Source: Knufia peltigerae (Eukaryota; Ascomycota; Eurotiomycetes; Chaetothyriales; Trichomeriaceae). Taken from it: 64,000 bases of DNA. The stretch is from the NCBI GenBank assembly GCA_030247855.1, contig JAPDRN010000072.1, forward strand, positions 118,626-182,625. The letters are read 5' to 3'. The notes beneath the pieces are model-generated. The model worked only from the letters and a program-made list of their open reading frames with translations, was not told the origin of the DNA and searched no databases. The translations under genes and the position numbers were made by a program. Shown one piece after another: positions 10,490 to 22,232 of the stretch; the first letter of the stretch is position 1, and each line of letters begins with the position of its first letter.

Positions 10490-11971
10490 ATGTCCTTCTC
10501 ACCGGCAATTCGAGTTGCAAGGTCAGCTGCACAGAGGTCGACCTCTCTGCTGCGAGCCATTCAATATGGTCACCCTCCAAATTGTCCCTGCCATTCGAAC
10601 CCCAACTTCCATCATGCTCCCTCTGTATTCGGTGAAGCCAAGCGAAGACTGGCCACTCCGATCGACTATTCGCGAACAAAAGAATATGCTTTTGAGATGG
10701 CAGCTTCCTCTATTCGCTTTGGACCGGGTTGCACAAAAGAGGTGGGCATGGACATGAAGAATATGGGCGCTAAGCGGGTCTGCGTGGTGACGGATGGGAA
10801 CGTGTCCAAGTTGAATGCAATGAAGCAGGTGATTGAGGGACTCAACGCCGAAGGGATCGAGTTCACAGTATACGACAAGTGCCGTGTGGAACCCAAAGAC
10901 AGCTCCGTAAAAGATGCCATCGCTTTTGCCAAACCATACCAACCAGATGCGTTCCTCGCGGTGGGAGGTGGCTCGGTCATTGACACAGCCAAGCTGATGA
11001 ACCTGTACACTTGCTATCCTGAAGCAGACTTTCTGGACTTTGTCAACGCTCCTCTGGGAAAGGGTCTGCCCATCACTAAGAAGCTGAAGCCTCTTGTCGC
11101 TGTGCCCACTACCGCAGGCACGGGCTCCGAGACTACCGGGACAGCAATCTTCGACCTGGTAGAGAAGCGAGCAAAGACTGGCATTGCGCACAGAAACCTC
11201 AAGCCAACGCTGGGTATTTGTGATCCTCTGAACACCCGAACAATGCCTTCTGCTGTACACGCCTCGTCAGGTCTGGACGTGCTCTGCCATTCGCTCGAGT
11301 CTTGGACTGCCATTCCATATCACGAGAGATCTCCAAGACCCACGAACCCGATTAACCGACCAGCATACCAAGGTGCCAACCCAATTTCCGACATCTTCTC
11401 CCTGAAGGCTTTGCACTCCACGGTGAAATACCTACCACGAGCCACTAAGGATCCCGAGGATTTCGAGGCACAGAGCGAGATGTTGCTCGCCGCCACGCTT
11501 GCTGGTGTCGGCTTCGGCAACGCAGGCGTGCATCTCTGTCATGGCATGAGTTATCCCATCAGCGGCCAAAACCCCGGCTACAAGCATTCAGGATACCAGA
11601 TTGAGACGCCAATCATCCCTCACGGTGTCAGTGTCGCTGTGACGGCACCAGCAGTGTTCAAATTCACCGGACCCAGCAATCCTGACCGACATCTGGCAGC
11701 CGCCGAGTGCTTTGGCAAGGACATTTCCAACGTCAAGAAGGAAAGTGCGGGAGAAATCCTCAGTGAGGCACTTGCTGAGTTCCTGATCAAGCTTGGAGAT
11801 CAGCCTCGAGGATTGAAGCCCCTGGGTTTCACGAAGGAGAGCATTGATGATTTGGTCGAAGGTACCTTGCCCCAGAAACGAGTTTTGATGCTGGCGCCCA
11901 GTTTGAGCGAGGAAGTCAACCAGGAACGAGAGCAGCTGCGAGGCTTATTCGAGCAGTCTCTGGAATACTAG
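10490..11971 (+). CDS. ADHFE1: Hydroxyacid-oxoacid transhydrogenase, mitochondrial
   Basis: A single exon of 493 residues. 10490 is the first in-frame ATG; the upstream open frame has none. The protein is an iron-containing alcohol dehydrogenase of the HOT/ADHFE1 type. Visible features are the nucleotide-binding loop GGGSVIDTAK, the motif VPTTAGTGSETTGTA, the SSGLDVLCHSLES region, and the histidine-rich metal site spread over LCHGMSYPISG and IIPHGVSVAVTAP. The first 60 residues are Arg/Ser rich and nearly free of acidic residues, consistent with mitochondrial import. The known family reaction couples oxidation of 4-hydroxybutyrate to reduction of 2-oxoglutarate to 2-hydroxyglutarate; activity here is inferred. 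It is transcribed divergently from glyoxalase I. Confidence 0.9.
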   Translation: MSFSPAIRVARSAAQRSTSLLRAIQYGHPPNCPCHSNPNFHHAPSVFGEAKRRLATPIDYSRTKEYAFEMAASSIRFGPGCTKEVGMDMKNMGAKRVCVVTDGNVSKLNAMKQVIEGLNAEGIEFTVYDKCRVEPKDSSVKDAIAFAKPYQPDAFLAVGGGSVIDTAKLMNLYTCYPEADFLDFVNAPLGKGLPITKKLKPLVAVPTTAGTGSETTGTAIFDLVEKRAKTGIAHRNLKPTLGICDPLNTRTMPSAVHASSGLDVLCHSLESWTAIPYHERSPRPTNPINRPAYQGANPISDIFSLKALHSTVKYLPRATKDPEDFEAQSEMLLAATLAGVGFGNAGVHLCHGMSYPISGQNPGYKHSGYQIETPIIPHGVSVAVTAPAVFKFTGPSNPDRHLAAAECFGKDISNVKKESAGEILSEALAEFLIKLGDQPRGLKPLGFTKESIDDLVEGTLPQKRVLMLAPSLSEEVNQEREQLRGLFEQSLEY

Positions 11972-12546
11972 GCTCAGAATGATATGTTTTCCAAGTTTGT
12001 GGTACTGCGTGTTGATCGTCAGCGTTTTACGGCCGATGTTGTGTGTTCTTTTTTTCCCCAGATCAGATCCGGGTGCCTATTGGGGGCGCGAGGGAATCGT
12101 GGGGCAGCGACATCGGCCACTTCGATGCCCCCGCGTTCCTCCCCCCAACACCCTTCATTTGGCTTGTCAGTTCCTCCGTCTCCCTGCTGTGATCTGGTTG
12201 GATTATCCTTTGCAGCTGACGCAGAAAATTGAATCAATGGGGTGAGAGAATGTGTGCTCGACTCTCTTGTCTTCTACTGGCTCAAAAATATGTACCACCG
12301 TTTCTCTCACTTGCTTGCATTTTGTTGCTCAAAGTTGTCTGTATTTGGGACAAAAAGGAATACATAAAATTGGTTCTCAAGGAGCTCTCGGTTCTTTCAC
12401 TTCTATTCCCCTCGGCGTCGCAAATAAAAGTGCTAGAAATCGTTCGACCAGGTTGCCATACATACACGTGTCTTAATAGCCTGTGACACCGCCATTACGT
12501 TTCGAGTCACTTACTCTCTCTTCCAAATTCGCCAACGTTCGCAATA
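11972..12546. other. Intergenic, HOT 3' end to PHGDH promoter
   Basis: No gene supported in 575 bp. It holds the HOT 3' untranslated region and the PHGDH promoter. Only short frames without family similarity are present. Confidence 0.5.
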
Positions 12547-14445
12547 ATGGCAGCTCCGAATGGACACAATGCTCGTCCCCGCGTTCTTTGTCCTGAGAAA
12601 CTCTCCCAGGACGGTCTCGCACTTCTTCGCCAAACGCTAGACGTCGACGAAAAGAAAGGCTTGACGCCAGAGCAACTCATCGAGATCATCCCAGACTATG
12701 ATGCTCTACTTGTCCGCTCCGAGACAAAAGTCTCAGCCGATGTGCTCCATGCTGCGCGAAAACTCAAGGTCGTTGCTCGTGCCGGTGTCGGTGTCGACAA
12801 TGTCGACGTTCCTGCGGCTACGAGATTGGGCATTGTCGTTGTCAATTCCCCCAGTGGAAATATTCAGGCTGCTGCAGAGCACACCATCGCGTTACTAATG
12901 AGTATGGCTCGGAACGTGCCTGATGCTTGCGCCAGTGTCAAAGCTGGAAAGTGGGAAAGAAGTCGACTGGTGGGGGTCGAAGTCAAAGGAAAGACACTTG
13001 GAGTGGTTGGTTTGGGCAAAGGTATTTCATCGGCGGCCTGGCTCTACAACAAAAGACTGACACAGCTGGGTAGTTGGCCTCATTGTGGCACGCATGGCTC
13101 GTGGACTCGGCATGAACGTTGTCGCCGCTGACCCGTATGCTTCTGCGGCTGTTGCAGCCGCTGCTAACGTCACCCTCGTTGACTCGCTCGCGGCCCTTCT
13201 CCCTCAAGTCGACTTCCTCACCATTCACACCCCGATGCTTGCTTCGACACGTGGTATGCTGTCCTCGTCTGAGCTTGACACCATGAAACGGGGTGCGCGC
13301 ATCCTCAATGTCGCGAGAGGTGGTATTGTTGACGAAGTCGCCCTCCTGGCGGCCCTTGAGAGCGGACAAATAGCTGGTGCGGCGATCGATGTGTTCACTA
13401 CCGAACCCCCAGCGCCAGACAGTGTGGCCGGGAAGCTTATTGCACATCCCAGATGTATCGCCACACCACATCTCGGCGCAAGTACGGTCGAAGCCCAAGA
13501 GAATGTGTCCATCGACGTATGCGAGCAGGTCCTGCAGATTCTCGCAGGAGATTTGCCCAGGAGTGCTGTCAATGCGCCCATCATTCTGCCGGCGGAGTAC
13601 AAGACGCTTCAGCCTTTTGTGAAACTTGTTGAGAAGTAAGTACCCCCACGGTTCATCGATCGAGGTTACGTTTCGTCCATCTGGGCTAACTCTTTGCCTT
13701 TAACAATTAAAACAGAATGGGATCCCTCTATACCCAGCATTTTACATCCCCAACCCAGCCTGTCGGTCACAACCTGAATACTTTTGATCTGGTCTACGAG
13801 GGTGAAATTGCACAGATGTCCAGCACGAAACCACTCTTTGCGGCACTCATCAAGGGTCTTACCTCGCCCATCTCCGATGCTGAAGGTTTCAATGTGAACA
13901 TTGTGAACGCGGAGATGGTGGCAAAGGAACGAGGAATCTTTGTCAACGAACAAAAGAGTCGCGACCCCACCACCCTGGCTTACTCGAGTCTCGTCACGCT
14001 CGTGGCCAGGAGTCCTTCACGCGCACCGAGTCTAAATCGTGCCGGGAATGACGCTCGGACGGCAACCATGGGAGCGACGGAAGGACAGGCATCCAGCAAA
14101 CAACACATCATCGCAGGGTATTGTAGCGACAATTCGCCCTTCATTTCACGCGTCGATCGCTTCTCGACGAGCTTCGTGCCTGACGGAACGCTGTTGATTT
14201 GCCACAATTACGATTCACCAGGCAAGATTGGACTCGTGGGAAGCATTCTGGGTAAGGAGGGTGTGAATATTAATTTCATGAGCGTGGCGCCGGCAACGTT
14301 CGCCAGTAGCGCAAAGACCTTGCCAGCTGAGGAGACCAATGAAGCGCTGATGATCCTGGGCGTAGACAAGGAGGTTGGAGAGCATGTCAAGCAGGAGCTT
14401 GTGAATGCAAAGGGTGTGTTGAACGTTAGCAGTGTGACGTTGTAA
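12547..14445 (+). CDS. SER3: D-3-phosphoglycerate dehydrogenase (serine biosynthesis)
   Basis: Exons 12547-13021, 13074-13635 and 13716-14445 give 588 residues. Splice phases and frame agree (GTATTT..GGTAG and GTAAGT..AACAG). Family motifs are in order: RAGVGVDNVD, AAEHTIALLM, the Rossmann loop rebuilt across intron 1 as VGLGKVG, NVARGGIVDE with the catalytic Arg, and TPHLGAST with the catalytic His. The C-terminal third contains the intervening domain and an ACT regulatory domain (HNYDSPGKIGLVGSILG), usually the serine feedback site. The enzyme oxidises 3-phosphoglycerate to 3-phosphohydroxypyruvate with NAD+, the first step of the phosphorylated serine pathway, in the cytosol. The length fits the long fungal/bacterial type (type I). 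Confidence 0.93.
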
Positions 14446-15381
14446 TAGTTCGAGTCTCTGTCCACTGAGGCAACTTTCATGTCCTTGGGAAGATCATTTC
14501 CATGGACGAAAGAGCCGGGAGGAGAATACTCGCATCAAACGAACAAGTCGCTCCGTAGTATTCGTAGATATTGTTGGCTAGAGAAAAGACCATCTTCAAT
14601 GCCCACCGGAACGAGCCTCCGATAGATAAGTCCTTGATGATTCCGACGTCAAGATGTCCGAACCAATCATTGTCGTAAGACTCTTTGGCCGCTTATTGTA
14701 CAGTACGGGAATCCCGGACCACACACGGGGAGACAACATGAAATTTTCTCCTCGACGCTATCAGTAGCTACGAGTACGAGTTCATACGTCCTCTCTTTCG
14801 TTCCCTCAGGACCCATGGCTTTGTCGCAGATCTTGCATCAGATACGTCGCCCCGAACTCCCCGCCCAATCGCTTGTCATTTTACGGAGAATGCCTTGCCC
14901 CTGGACTGGTCGTAGCTACATGCTGCCAGCCCGCCGACGTCTTGCTCTACTTCATCGTCATATGATGGATTTGTTCATCGAATCTTCCGCCTTGTTGGTG
15001 ACATGGGGCTGACCGACGCAAAGCTCAGAGCGGAAATACGAACCAGGTACCGTAAGTCTCCCGACCACTTGGAACCGCTTCCACCGGCACAGCAACGATG
15101 GTGGATGGTTACACGGCGCCAGTTCCTTGCAGATCCAGTCTTTTCGTACACCATGTGCTCTCTTAGGCCAAGCCTCACTGCCTGTTCTTCGAGGGTACGC
15201 AAGAAGGGCAGAAAACGACAACTTTGCCCTCTCCGAAAATCATTGATCAGGGCCGGTTCATTGACCCGAGCAGCGTGGAAATCGATTCTTCTCGGTGTTA
15301 TACTACGTATAAAGACGTGCTGATAGTTCTGTCCGACTTGACGGTCCCAGTGTTACGAAACATACTTGAATCCCTCGTGAC
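14446..15381. other. Intergenic, TPS1 upstream region
   Basis: 936 bp without a supported gene. Frames at 14815-15012 and 15003-15323 show no domain and overlap each other in different frames. The region probably contains the TPS1 promoter and 5' leader. Confidence 0.45.
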
Positions 15382-17132
15382 ATGGAAACACCGCCAGCGA
15401 CTCCGTGTTCCTCTACACCACTTACCCTTCCATTCGACCAACGTCTTATTGTCGTCTCTAACCGCCTCCCTGTCACTTTGAAGAGAGGCAGTGACGGCAA
15501 ATATGAGTTCAAGGAATCTTCTGGCGGTCTGGCGACGGGCATAAGTGGTGTCAAGCGCGACAACCAGATGCTATGGTATGGATGGCCTGGTCTCGAAATT
15601 CCCAAGTCTGAAGAGCCAGAGATCGCCCAAAGTCTAAGACAGCATCACGGTGCCATTCCTGTACCAGTGGCGGGCGACGTTGCCGAGTTATACGACAATG
15701 GGTTCTCGAACTCGACCATGTGGCCACTCCTGCACTATCAACCAAATGCCATACGCTTTGACCAGAACGAATGGCAGGCCTATCGCAAAGTCAACAAGGC
15801 CTTTGCAGACAAGCTGGTGGAGGAGGTCGACGAGGGAGATGTCGTCTGGGTCCACGATTACCACCTCATGCTTTTGCCCACCATGTTGTACGAAGCGGCG
15901 GCCGACAGAGGCAAACAGCTCACCATCGGTTTCTTTCTACACACTCCCTTCCCGACGGCCGACATGTTCAAGGTTGTGCCGCACTGGGAGGAGCTTATCG
16001 AAGGCGTCCTTCGGTGTCGCTTGATCGGTTTTCACACCCAAGCTTACGCCCAGAACTTCAAGCGCATGTGTGGTGACTATCTGGGGTTCAAGCAGTTCCC
16101 TTCCGGAATCCAGAGGGACGGTAACTTCATCGACCTCGGCGTATACCCTATCGGCATCGACGTACCTAAATTTGTCGAACACGTGCAGAAACCCGACGTG
16201 GACGAGAGAGTCGAAAAGTTCCGGAGCCGATACAGGGTCTCGAAACTCATCATCGGCGTGGACAGACTTGACTACATCAAGGGTATCCCGCAAAAGTTGA
16301 AAGCTCTGGAATCTATTCTCGACCGAAACCCTTCCTGGGTAGGTCTGGTGACGATGATTCAGGTCGCCGTACCTAGTCGAGAAACCGTCAAGGACTACAA
16401 GGCACTGGCGGATGAACTTCATCGGCAGGTCGACCGGCTGAACACCAAATATGGTGAGTTCCTCCGCGCTCTGTGACAAACGCCCCTCTAGAATGTCTCA
16501 AACTAGACGATAAATCCAGGTTCGGATGACTACAAACCCGTACACTTCCTACATCAGAGTGTGCCCTTTTGACGAACCGATTACCATGTACGCTGCCTCG
16601 GACGTCTGTTTTGTCTCGTCGATCCGGGACGGGATGAACCTGGTTTCGTACGAATACGTCGCCACGCAGAGATTTCGACGTGGCGTCTTGCTCCTCTCGG
16701 AATTCGCCGGGGCCGCCGAGGCCCTGCGAGGGAGTGTCTCGTTCAACCCGTGGGACGTGAACGGCACCGTCGACGCCCTCGGTCGTGCGTTGACCATGGA
16801 GATGCACGAGAGGAGTGTGAACCATGAGAAATCGGAAGAGTATGTCTGGAAGAATTCAAGGTGAGGAATTGGGTTTCACGCAAACTCCCATGATTTGCAG
16901 AACGTATGACTGACACACCTTTCTTGATAGTGCCGTTTGGGGTAAATCCTTTGTATCGGATCTCAAAAGGTCAAGGGCAAAGGCGCTGGCCGCCGCTGCC
17001 TCGGCCACGCACATTCGAGACATGGCTTACGAGGTGACCAAGGCGGCCAAGAAGAACACTCCCTCTCCAGACTGCGGACCTATTGGGAGACGAAGAAGAA
17101 GAAGTATACTATTACGAAGGGAGACGAGTTGA
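15382..17132 (+). CDS. TPS1: Alpha,alpha-trehalose-phosphate synthase, with apparent frameshift
   Basis: Exons 15382-16453, 16520-16860 and 16931-17132. It is a GT20 synthase that makes trehalose-6-phosphate from UDP-glucose and glucose-6-phosphate. Hallmarks are VVSNRLPV, SGGLATGI, WVHDYHLMLLP, FFLHTPFP, YPIGIDV, GVDRLDYIKGIPQKL, SSIRDGMNLVSYEY and LLLSEFAGAAEAL. In exon 2 the frame reads HFLHQSVPF and then meets TGA at 16570-16572. The next family residues (DEPITMYAASDVCF) continue in the +1 frame. The shift falls in a run of four T at 16567-16570, where three are expected. The summed exon length is one base over a multiple of three (1615), as a single-base insertion predicts; without it the protein is 537 residues. 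Sequencing error is the likeliest cause, but a real null allele is possible. Confidence 0.88.
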
Positions 17133-17339
17133 AACGAATAAATACCGGGCGAAGTTTTCTGGAATATCTGTCCGAGTATATATGTCATGGGGGACTTTGT
17201 GTGTCACAATGTCATCAGCAGAGGTGTTTGATGGTGTATTGATAGATGGGTATGAATGGATGAGAAACGTGAACTGAAGTACATCCCACATGTACATGCA
17301 CAGAAACCTCACTCACATACTCTCTCATACAAATCTACA

Positions 17340-17350
17340 GCACACACACA

Positions 17351-17381
<31 letters not shown>
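17340..17381. repeat. CA/CT dinucleotide microsatellite
   Basis: Six CA units followed by about fifteen CT units, 3' of TPS1. Confidence 0.9.
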
Positions 17382-17383
<2 letters not shown>

Positions 17384-18380
17384 ATACACATACACATAGT
17401 ATACTCCGTGAACCCAACCTCCTCTGCCTAAAAACTCAACTTTCAGAGAGGAAAAAAAGTCAAAGCCCCCAAGGTCAAAACCAAAAGCCAAAACATCAGA
17501 AATGAGTTCGAGTTGACTTTTACGAACCGAGTTTGAAAAAAAAACCCATATGAACGAGTTACGGAACACTGGGGAGTGTTCGGATCCCGCGACTGAACCG
17601 ATTCAGATAGAGTAGATTCCCCATCTACCGGACGCCGGGAGATCGAATCATAATGACGAGTGACAAAGTGACGACCTCAGGTAATGGTAAAACTCGTAGC
17701 GTATCATGTAAGATGTCTGAAAGTCGGTGACGGAAAGGTTCTCACCCTTTCAACCCCCCAAAAACCACACCCATAGCCAAAGCACTGGACAGTCTTCACC
17801 GCTTCCATTGTCGACCGTGATACGAATTCTGGGTACCACCAGAGAGTGACAGTACTGGATCCAATAGATGTAAATGAGAGTCTGGACCGACCTCTTGCTC
17901 AGTCATGACAAGAAAAGGTGGGGAAAAGGTGAAGAAGGACAAAAGGTGTCGGTGTAGAAATACTCTCTGTAGAGATCCATGGGGACTTGATTAGATTTGT
18001 CGGTGTGGAAATGTTCGATGCCATGGAGAGACGAGAATGTCCTGATTTACAGAAGAAGGGAGTAAGATGATCCTTCCTACCTGGAACCTGTCAAGGTGTC
18101 AATGTTGTCAGTGTTGTCAGTGCCAGTCAATCGAGAAAGAGGGAGGGCAAAGGTAAAAAGACAAGTCGAAAGCAAAAAGTCAATGGAAATCATCTCCGTA
18201 GTACTACTGCCTACCTCACCAGCCTTGTCCTTTTTTGTTTTCTTTTCTGCTGTTGAAGCTCAGGCCAGTAAGGTCCGAATGCGGTAAAAGGTTTAAAAAA
18301 GTACGAAAAGGCAAAAATAAAGAGGTACTTCAAGTAGTATACAAGGGTACAAGGGGTACAAAAAGAGGGAGATGCAGAAA

Positions 18381-18401
18381 GAGAGAGAGAGAGAGAGAGA
18401 G
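18381..18401. repeat. GA dinucleotide microsatellite
   Basis: About ten GA units in the gene-poor region downstream of TPS1. Confidence 0.9.
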
Positions 18402-18816
18402 TCATGAACGGGGAACAACCTTTTTTTGGAAACTCCCTTGACCTTTCTAGACCACTACTCTTGATCGAAACTCACACACAAGAAAGGAAAAAGGATATCA
18501 GATCGGTTGATCCGTATGGAGTACAAGTACAGTACCTGTGTATGTGTAGTTGAGGAGTCTCGAGAGTCTCGAGTACTGGTCCTGATCTACTCACGCGTTG
18601 AGACCATCATGTGGATAAGTAAGGAGTAATTAGATCTCAAGATGATGAGGTATTATGTAGGAAAATGTTCTCATTCGGGTAAAGTAATGCGCCGGATAAG
18701 ATTGATTCCCCGGTTACAAGCTATTCACCTGGGTATTTAATAAGTCAAGAAGGTGGTGGTGACGGCTCATCTCATCCGAACGTTTTGGTTTCTCGCGTAG
18801 AGCATATGAAAGCCAA

Positions 18817-19040
18817 GGGGGGGGGGGGGGGTAACAAAAATATGCCAAACCGAATAAAAAAAAAACAAATTTCTAAATTAAGGGGAATTACAATTGTGTT
18901 TTAAACCGGTGGGCCAGAGACGTCANNNNNNNNNNATTTACTTGTCTTGTGCTGGGCGCTCGCCTCCCCCCCCCTCCCCCTTGGGCTCCCCGCCCCCGCT
19001 GGCCCCCCCCCGCCCCCGCGGCGGCGGGCCCGCCCCAAAC
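18817..19040. other. Assembly gap with suspect flanks
   Basis: Ten N lie at 18926-18935. Left of them is a run of 15 G (18817-18831) followed by A-rich sequence. Right of them, 18960-19040 is almost pure C with scattered G and T, very unlike surrounding DNA. The A-rich sequence after the G run loosely resembles the sequence after the second poly-G run at 63949, which looks like adapter read-through. I would not trust any biology drawn from this interval. Confidence 0.75.
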
Positions 19041-19419
19041 AAAAAATGCCCATCCGAAGAAACAAAAGACCACTTTCTACAAGTACGGCCTAGTCAAGTT
19101 TGTTCTCAACGCGTGCGCCCGAGACGAAACGTGTCTTTGTCGTGGTCATGCATGCATGCATGCATGATGCGAAGGGGGGACCTCAAAACGAGACACCAAT
19201 GCGGGCGAGAGATACTCTCGAGAACATCGACAAGGGATCCATGTCCATGACCAAAACTTTCTTGAACCGAGAAGAAAATGATGGGGGGGAATCTTTTTGC
19301 CCCGTTCATTCCGTACACCGTATTATTGTAGACCCTACAGTATAAAGTATGGCCGAGACTAGTTGGCGAGAAAACATACTGTACAACTTTGCCAAATTGT
19401 TGGTCTAGACCACCGTGTG

Positions 19420-19447
19420 GAGTAGGAGTAGGAGTAGGAGTAGGAGT
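19420..19447. repeat. Six-base tandem repeat (GGAGTA type)
   Basis: About four copies of a GGAGTA unit. The unit resembles half of the TACGGAGTA motif dispersed elsewhere in the window. Confidence 0.85.
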
Positions 19448-19597
19448 TGGGAGTACAGGGTCACGACTTCGGTATGAAAAGAAGTAGTAATTGATCACCA
19501 CGATAGACATGGGCGATCTCCTAAAAATGCCATTGTATCCCCCTTCCCCCCCCCCAAATGAGTACTTGTTCAGTACTATCTCTACATGGTAAATTTT

Positions 19598-19623
19598 GGA
19601 TGATGATGATGATGATGATGATG
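19598..19623. repeat. GAT trinucleotide microsatellite
   Basis: Eight GAT units; the His or Asp runs in the overlapping short frames are translations of this repeat, not genes. Confidence 0.9.
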
Positions 19624-20831
19624 CAAATCAATTCCCACTTGGGACCCCCCCGTTACTCTCCCGGTACGAGGCGGCGTACTGTAAGGGCTATGGAAAGAAC
19701 GGATCTGATCGATCACAGACAGAAAAAGCCTGTTTATCCGGATCAAATCCACTACTAACGGTCGAGAAATATTGTAATGAGACGAAGATGTAAGCCACAA
19801 TATAACCGGATCCAGCCCACGCCATTTCCCGATACGACTTGTCTAATATCCACCTAGACGTTTGTCCGCTGTGGACAGTAGATCCGTTTCGAAACGATGG
19901 TCCATCAACGTTCTTCCAAAAACACGACGGATATATTTGCCTTCCGATCTTTCGGCTAAAGGGAAGTAAGAAAAAAAGAAAAGAAAACAAGCGTTTTGGG
20001 ACCTTCAGCGGAGGCGCGGGATCAGGCGAGGGCACAGCCCGTCATCTCAAGATGACATCCACCAGCACTATTACCCAGGCCACCCACAGGGCTGGCCTGG
20101 TGAGCTAGTATTATTTCCACTCTCATGTACTCCTTACCACCTACTGGGACAACCCCTTCGAGACAACACGCGGACAACACGGCACGAACCCCAAACCTTG
20201 CCCGTTTGACGTGCCGGCGGCGGGGAGGGGAGGGGAGGAGGGCTTTCCAGATGGCGGTGCGTTTCGCGAGATGGCTCCCCTTTTTTGTTTCTCTACGGGA
20301 GTATCACCCAACGTCGGATCTACGATCAAAATATACTCTATAGTTTCGACTGAATCGTGATCCGATATCCACGGGATAATCACTCGATAACCTTTTTTTT
20401 TCGTTCCGATGAGGAGACCGACTCTGACCAAGGTCAGCCACCGTTGAAGCCATCAATCGTCAGGCACCACTTTTATTTTCTGCAAAGCCAAACAATCAGA
20501 TCATCGACATGATCTCAGGGCCCCAGAAGAGAAGCGAAGCGAAGCGAATATGCAAGCCTAGCGAAAATGAAAGACGCCGACAACCGATACGCATACAAGC
20601 CATACATTGACCCAAGAAAAGAAGAAAGAAGTATACGGAATATAATTCCATAGCCTCGAGAACTTTTTTTTTGTAAAGACAAACCACGCTACTACTACTC
20701 CGTTACCTGTGTGTACCTCATACCTTGATCCCCCATACTCGTATTCGTACTCCGTAGGAAAATGATGAAAAGGAACCGACAAAATAGTTGTTGGGGGGCC
20801 TGCTTTTTGAGATATTGATGAACCAAAATAG

Positions 20832-22232
20832 TTATGCATGACTTGCCCATGACGCCTGGTTGGGCGGCCACCCGGTCACAAATGATGTCGAGCATCCATA
20901 ATACCCCTGTAGAAACTCTCCCTGCTGCTGGTGAGACGGTGGTGGTGGTGGTTGAGGGCCGACACGATATTCGTGTTTCGGACTGATTTGACCGAATTGG
21001 GGCGAGGAATCGCAAAAACCTTCCGCGGGACATGTAGTGTTGCTGAATTGATGATCATCGACGTAATGAACTCGCGGACTCGCTGAGTGTTGAGGCGGCG
21101 GACAGATGGGACCGTAGCCCAAGGGAACCTGGTGCGTATACCCTTGACCCATGTGATCGTAAGACGCAAAGATTGGTGGTGTTGGGGTGTAAACCACCGG
21201 CTCTTGTTGCTCTCGGTAACTTTGCGAGTGTGAAGGACTTGTTTCGACACTCCACCCGTTCGCTGTTGGAAAATCTATCGAATGGTATGTCAGTCGAGAG
21301 TCTTGGAACCTTTTGGACGGGCAGCAACGCTCTACATACTCTGGGAATATTCCAACGGTGCCGACGATGGAGTTGGAGGAGGACGGTCACGGGGACGAGG
21401 AGACGAAGCAGAAGCCTCCGGACTTCTGCCTCGAGACGTGGTACGGGCAGCCTTCGAAGCCCTTTGGCAACGTTTCTTGGACTTTGCGGGAGAGGAAATT
21501 GGGTACGACGTGCCGCTGCTGGCTGCGTCATCCACGAGTGGTCGCTCATTGGAGACAAGTCTCGCAGGCGGCTCATCATCGCAAACCATTTCTCCCGCAC
21601 TTCCACAGACGGGGATTTTCAGGCGGGCCTCGCGGGGGTGGTGCTGAATGGACAATTTGCTGTTCCCGTGAGGACGAAAGTCCGAGTCCGACAGACAACT
21701 CAATGCAAGTGATATCAGATCCGATATGGTGACCTTGTGCTCGCGCGCCAGCATCTTATCTTGCAAAGATTTGATGTTGTCCTGTAGAACATGGGCGATT
21801 TCGGACAAAGGCCTCCCGGCCCGTATGACCTCGACCAGTGCTTGGACGAGCGTGGCATCATTGTACTTGATGCTACGAAGCAAGGCGTCGAGGATGAATT
21901 GTTGCCGATATTGGATCTCGGCCGCTTCATAGGCGTGCTTGCGGCGACCGTCGAGCTTTATGTCGAAATGACAGTAAGTCCCGGTCCTGCTGCAGTTTGC
22001 ACACGGTCCCGGTTGACCGGTACACTAAAGAGAGCCGACGTTTCAGTACACAAAAGCCCAACACAGGTGTGCGCTCTTAGAACGGGAGAGAGAGAGAGAG
22101 AGAGCAGAGACTAACCTTTGTCTTCCTCTTCTTGCAAGCCTGGCAAGCATTGCCAGTTCTGATCGGAGAGGCAACTGGAGAGTGTGATGCAGTGGAGGAT
22201 CGATGGCTTTGGGCGGGTGAGTAGGGAAACAT
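20832..22232 (-). CDS. Zn(II)2Cys6 transcription factor
   Basis: Three exons, 22116-22232, 21340-22024 and 20832-21274, give 414 residues. Introns are 22025-22115 (GTTAGT..TTTAG, phase 0, containing a CT repeat) and 21275-21339 (GTATGT..GATAG, phase 1). The zinc cluster is split by intron 1. Exon 1 ends CQACKKRKTK and exon 2 continues CTGQPGPCANCSRTGTYC, giving C-x2-C-x6-C-x6-C-x2-C-x6-C. A helical segment follows (GRRKHAYEAAEIQYRQQFI and a coiled stretch to about residue 130). Then come a disordered Ser/Pro region and a C-terminus rich in Pro, Gln, Tyr and Gly. No fungal-specific middle homology domain is seen. It is probably a nuclear DNA-binding regulator; its targets are unknown. Long gene-poor flanks on both sides suggest extended regulatory regions. 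Confidence 0.85.
22087..22106. repeat. GA/CT repeat inside an intron
   Basis: About nine GA units on the plus strand (CT on the coding strand), near the 5' end of intron 1 of the Zn2Cys6 gene. Confidence 0.85.

Larger units (their letters stand above)
17133..20831. other. Gene-poor, low-complexity region with assembly gap
   Basis: About 3.7 kb between TPS1 and the Zn2Cys6 gene. No frame here shows a domain; the short frames follow microsatellites and homopolymers. It includes (CA/CT)n at 17340-17381, (GA)n at 18381-18401, a 15-base G run at 18817-18831, an N gap at 18926-18935, a C-rich block at about 18960-19040, (CATG)n near 19149-19166, (GGAGTA)n at 19420-19447 and (GAT)n at 19598-19623. 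Part of it probably holds 3' sequence and regulatory DNA of the neighbouring genes. Confidence 0.6.

Noticed and set aside
17300..19760. Short frames made of Ser/Leu, His or Asp runs
   Set aside because: They are translations of CT, GA and GAT microsatellites and of the C-rich gap flank.
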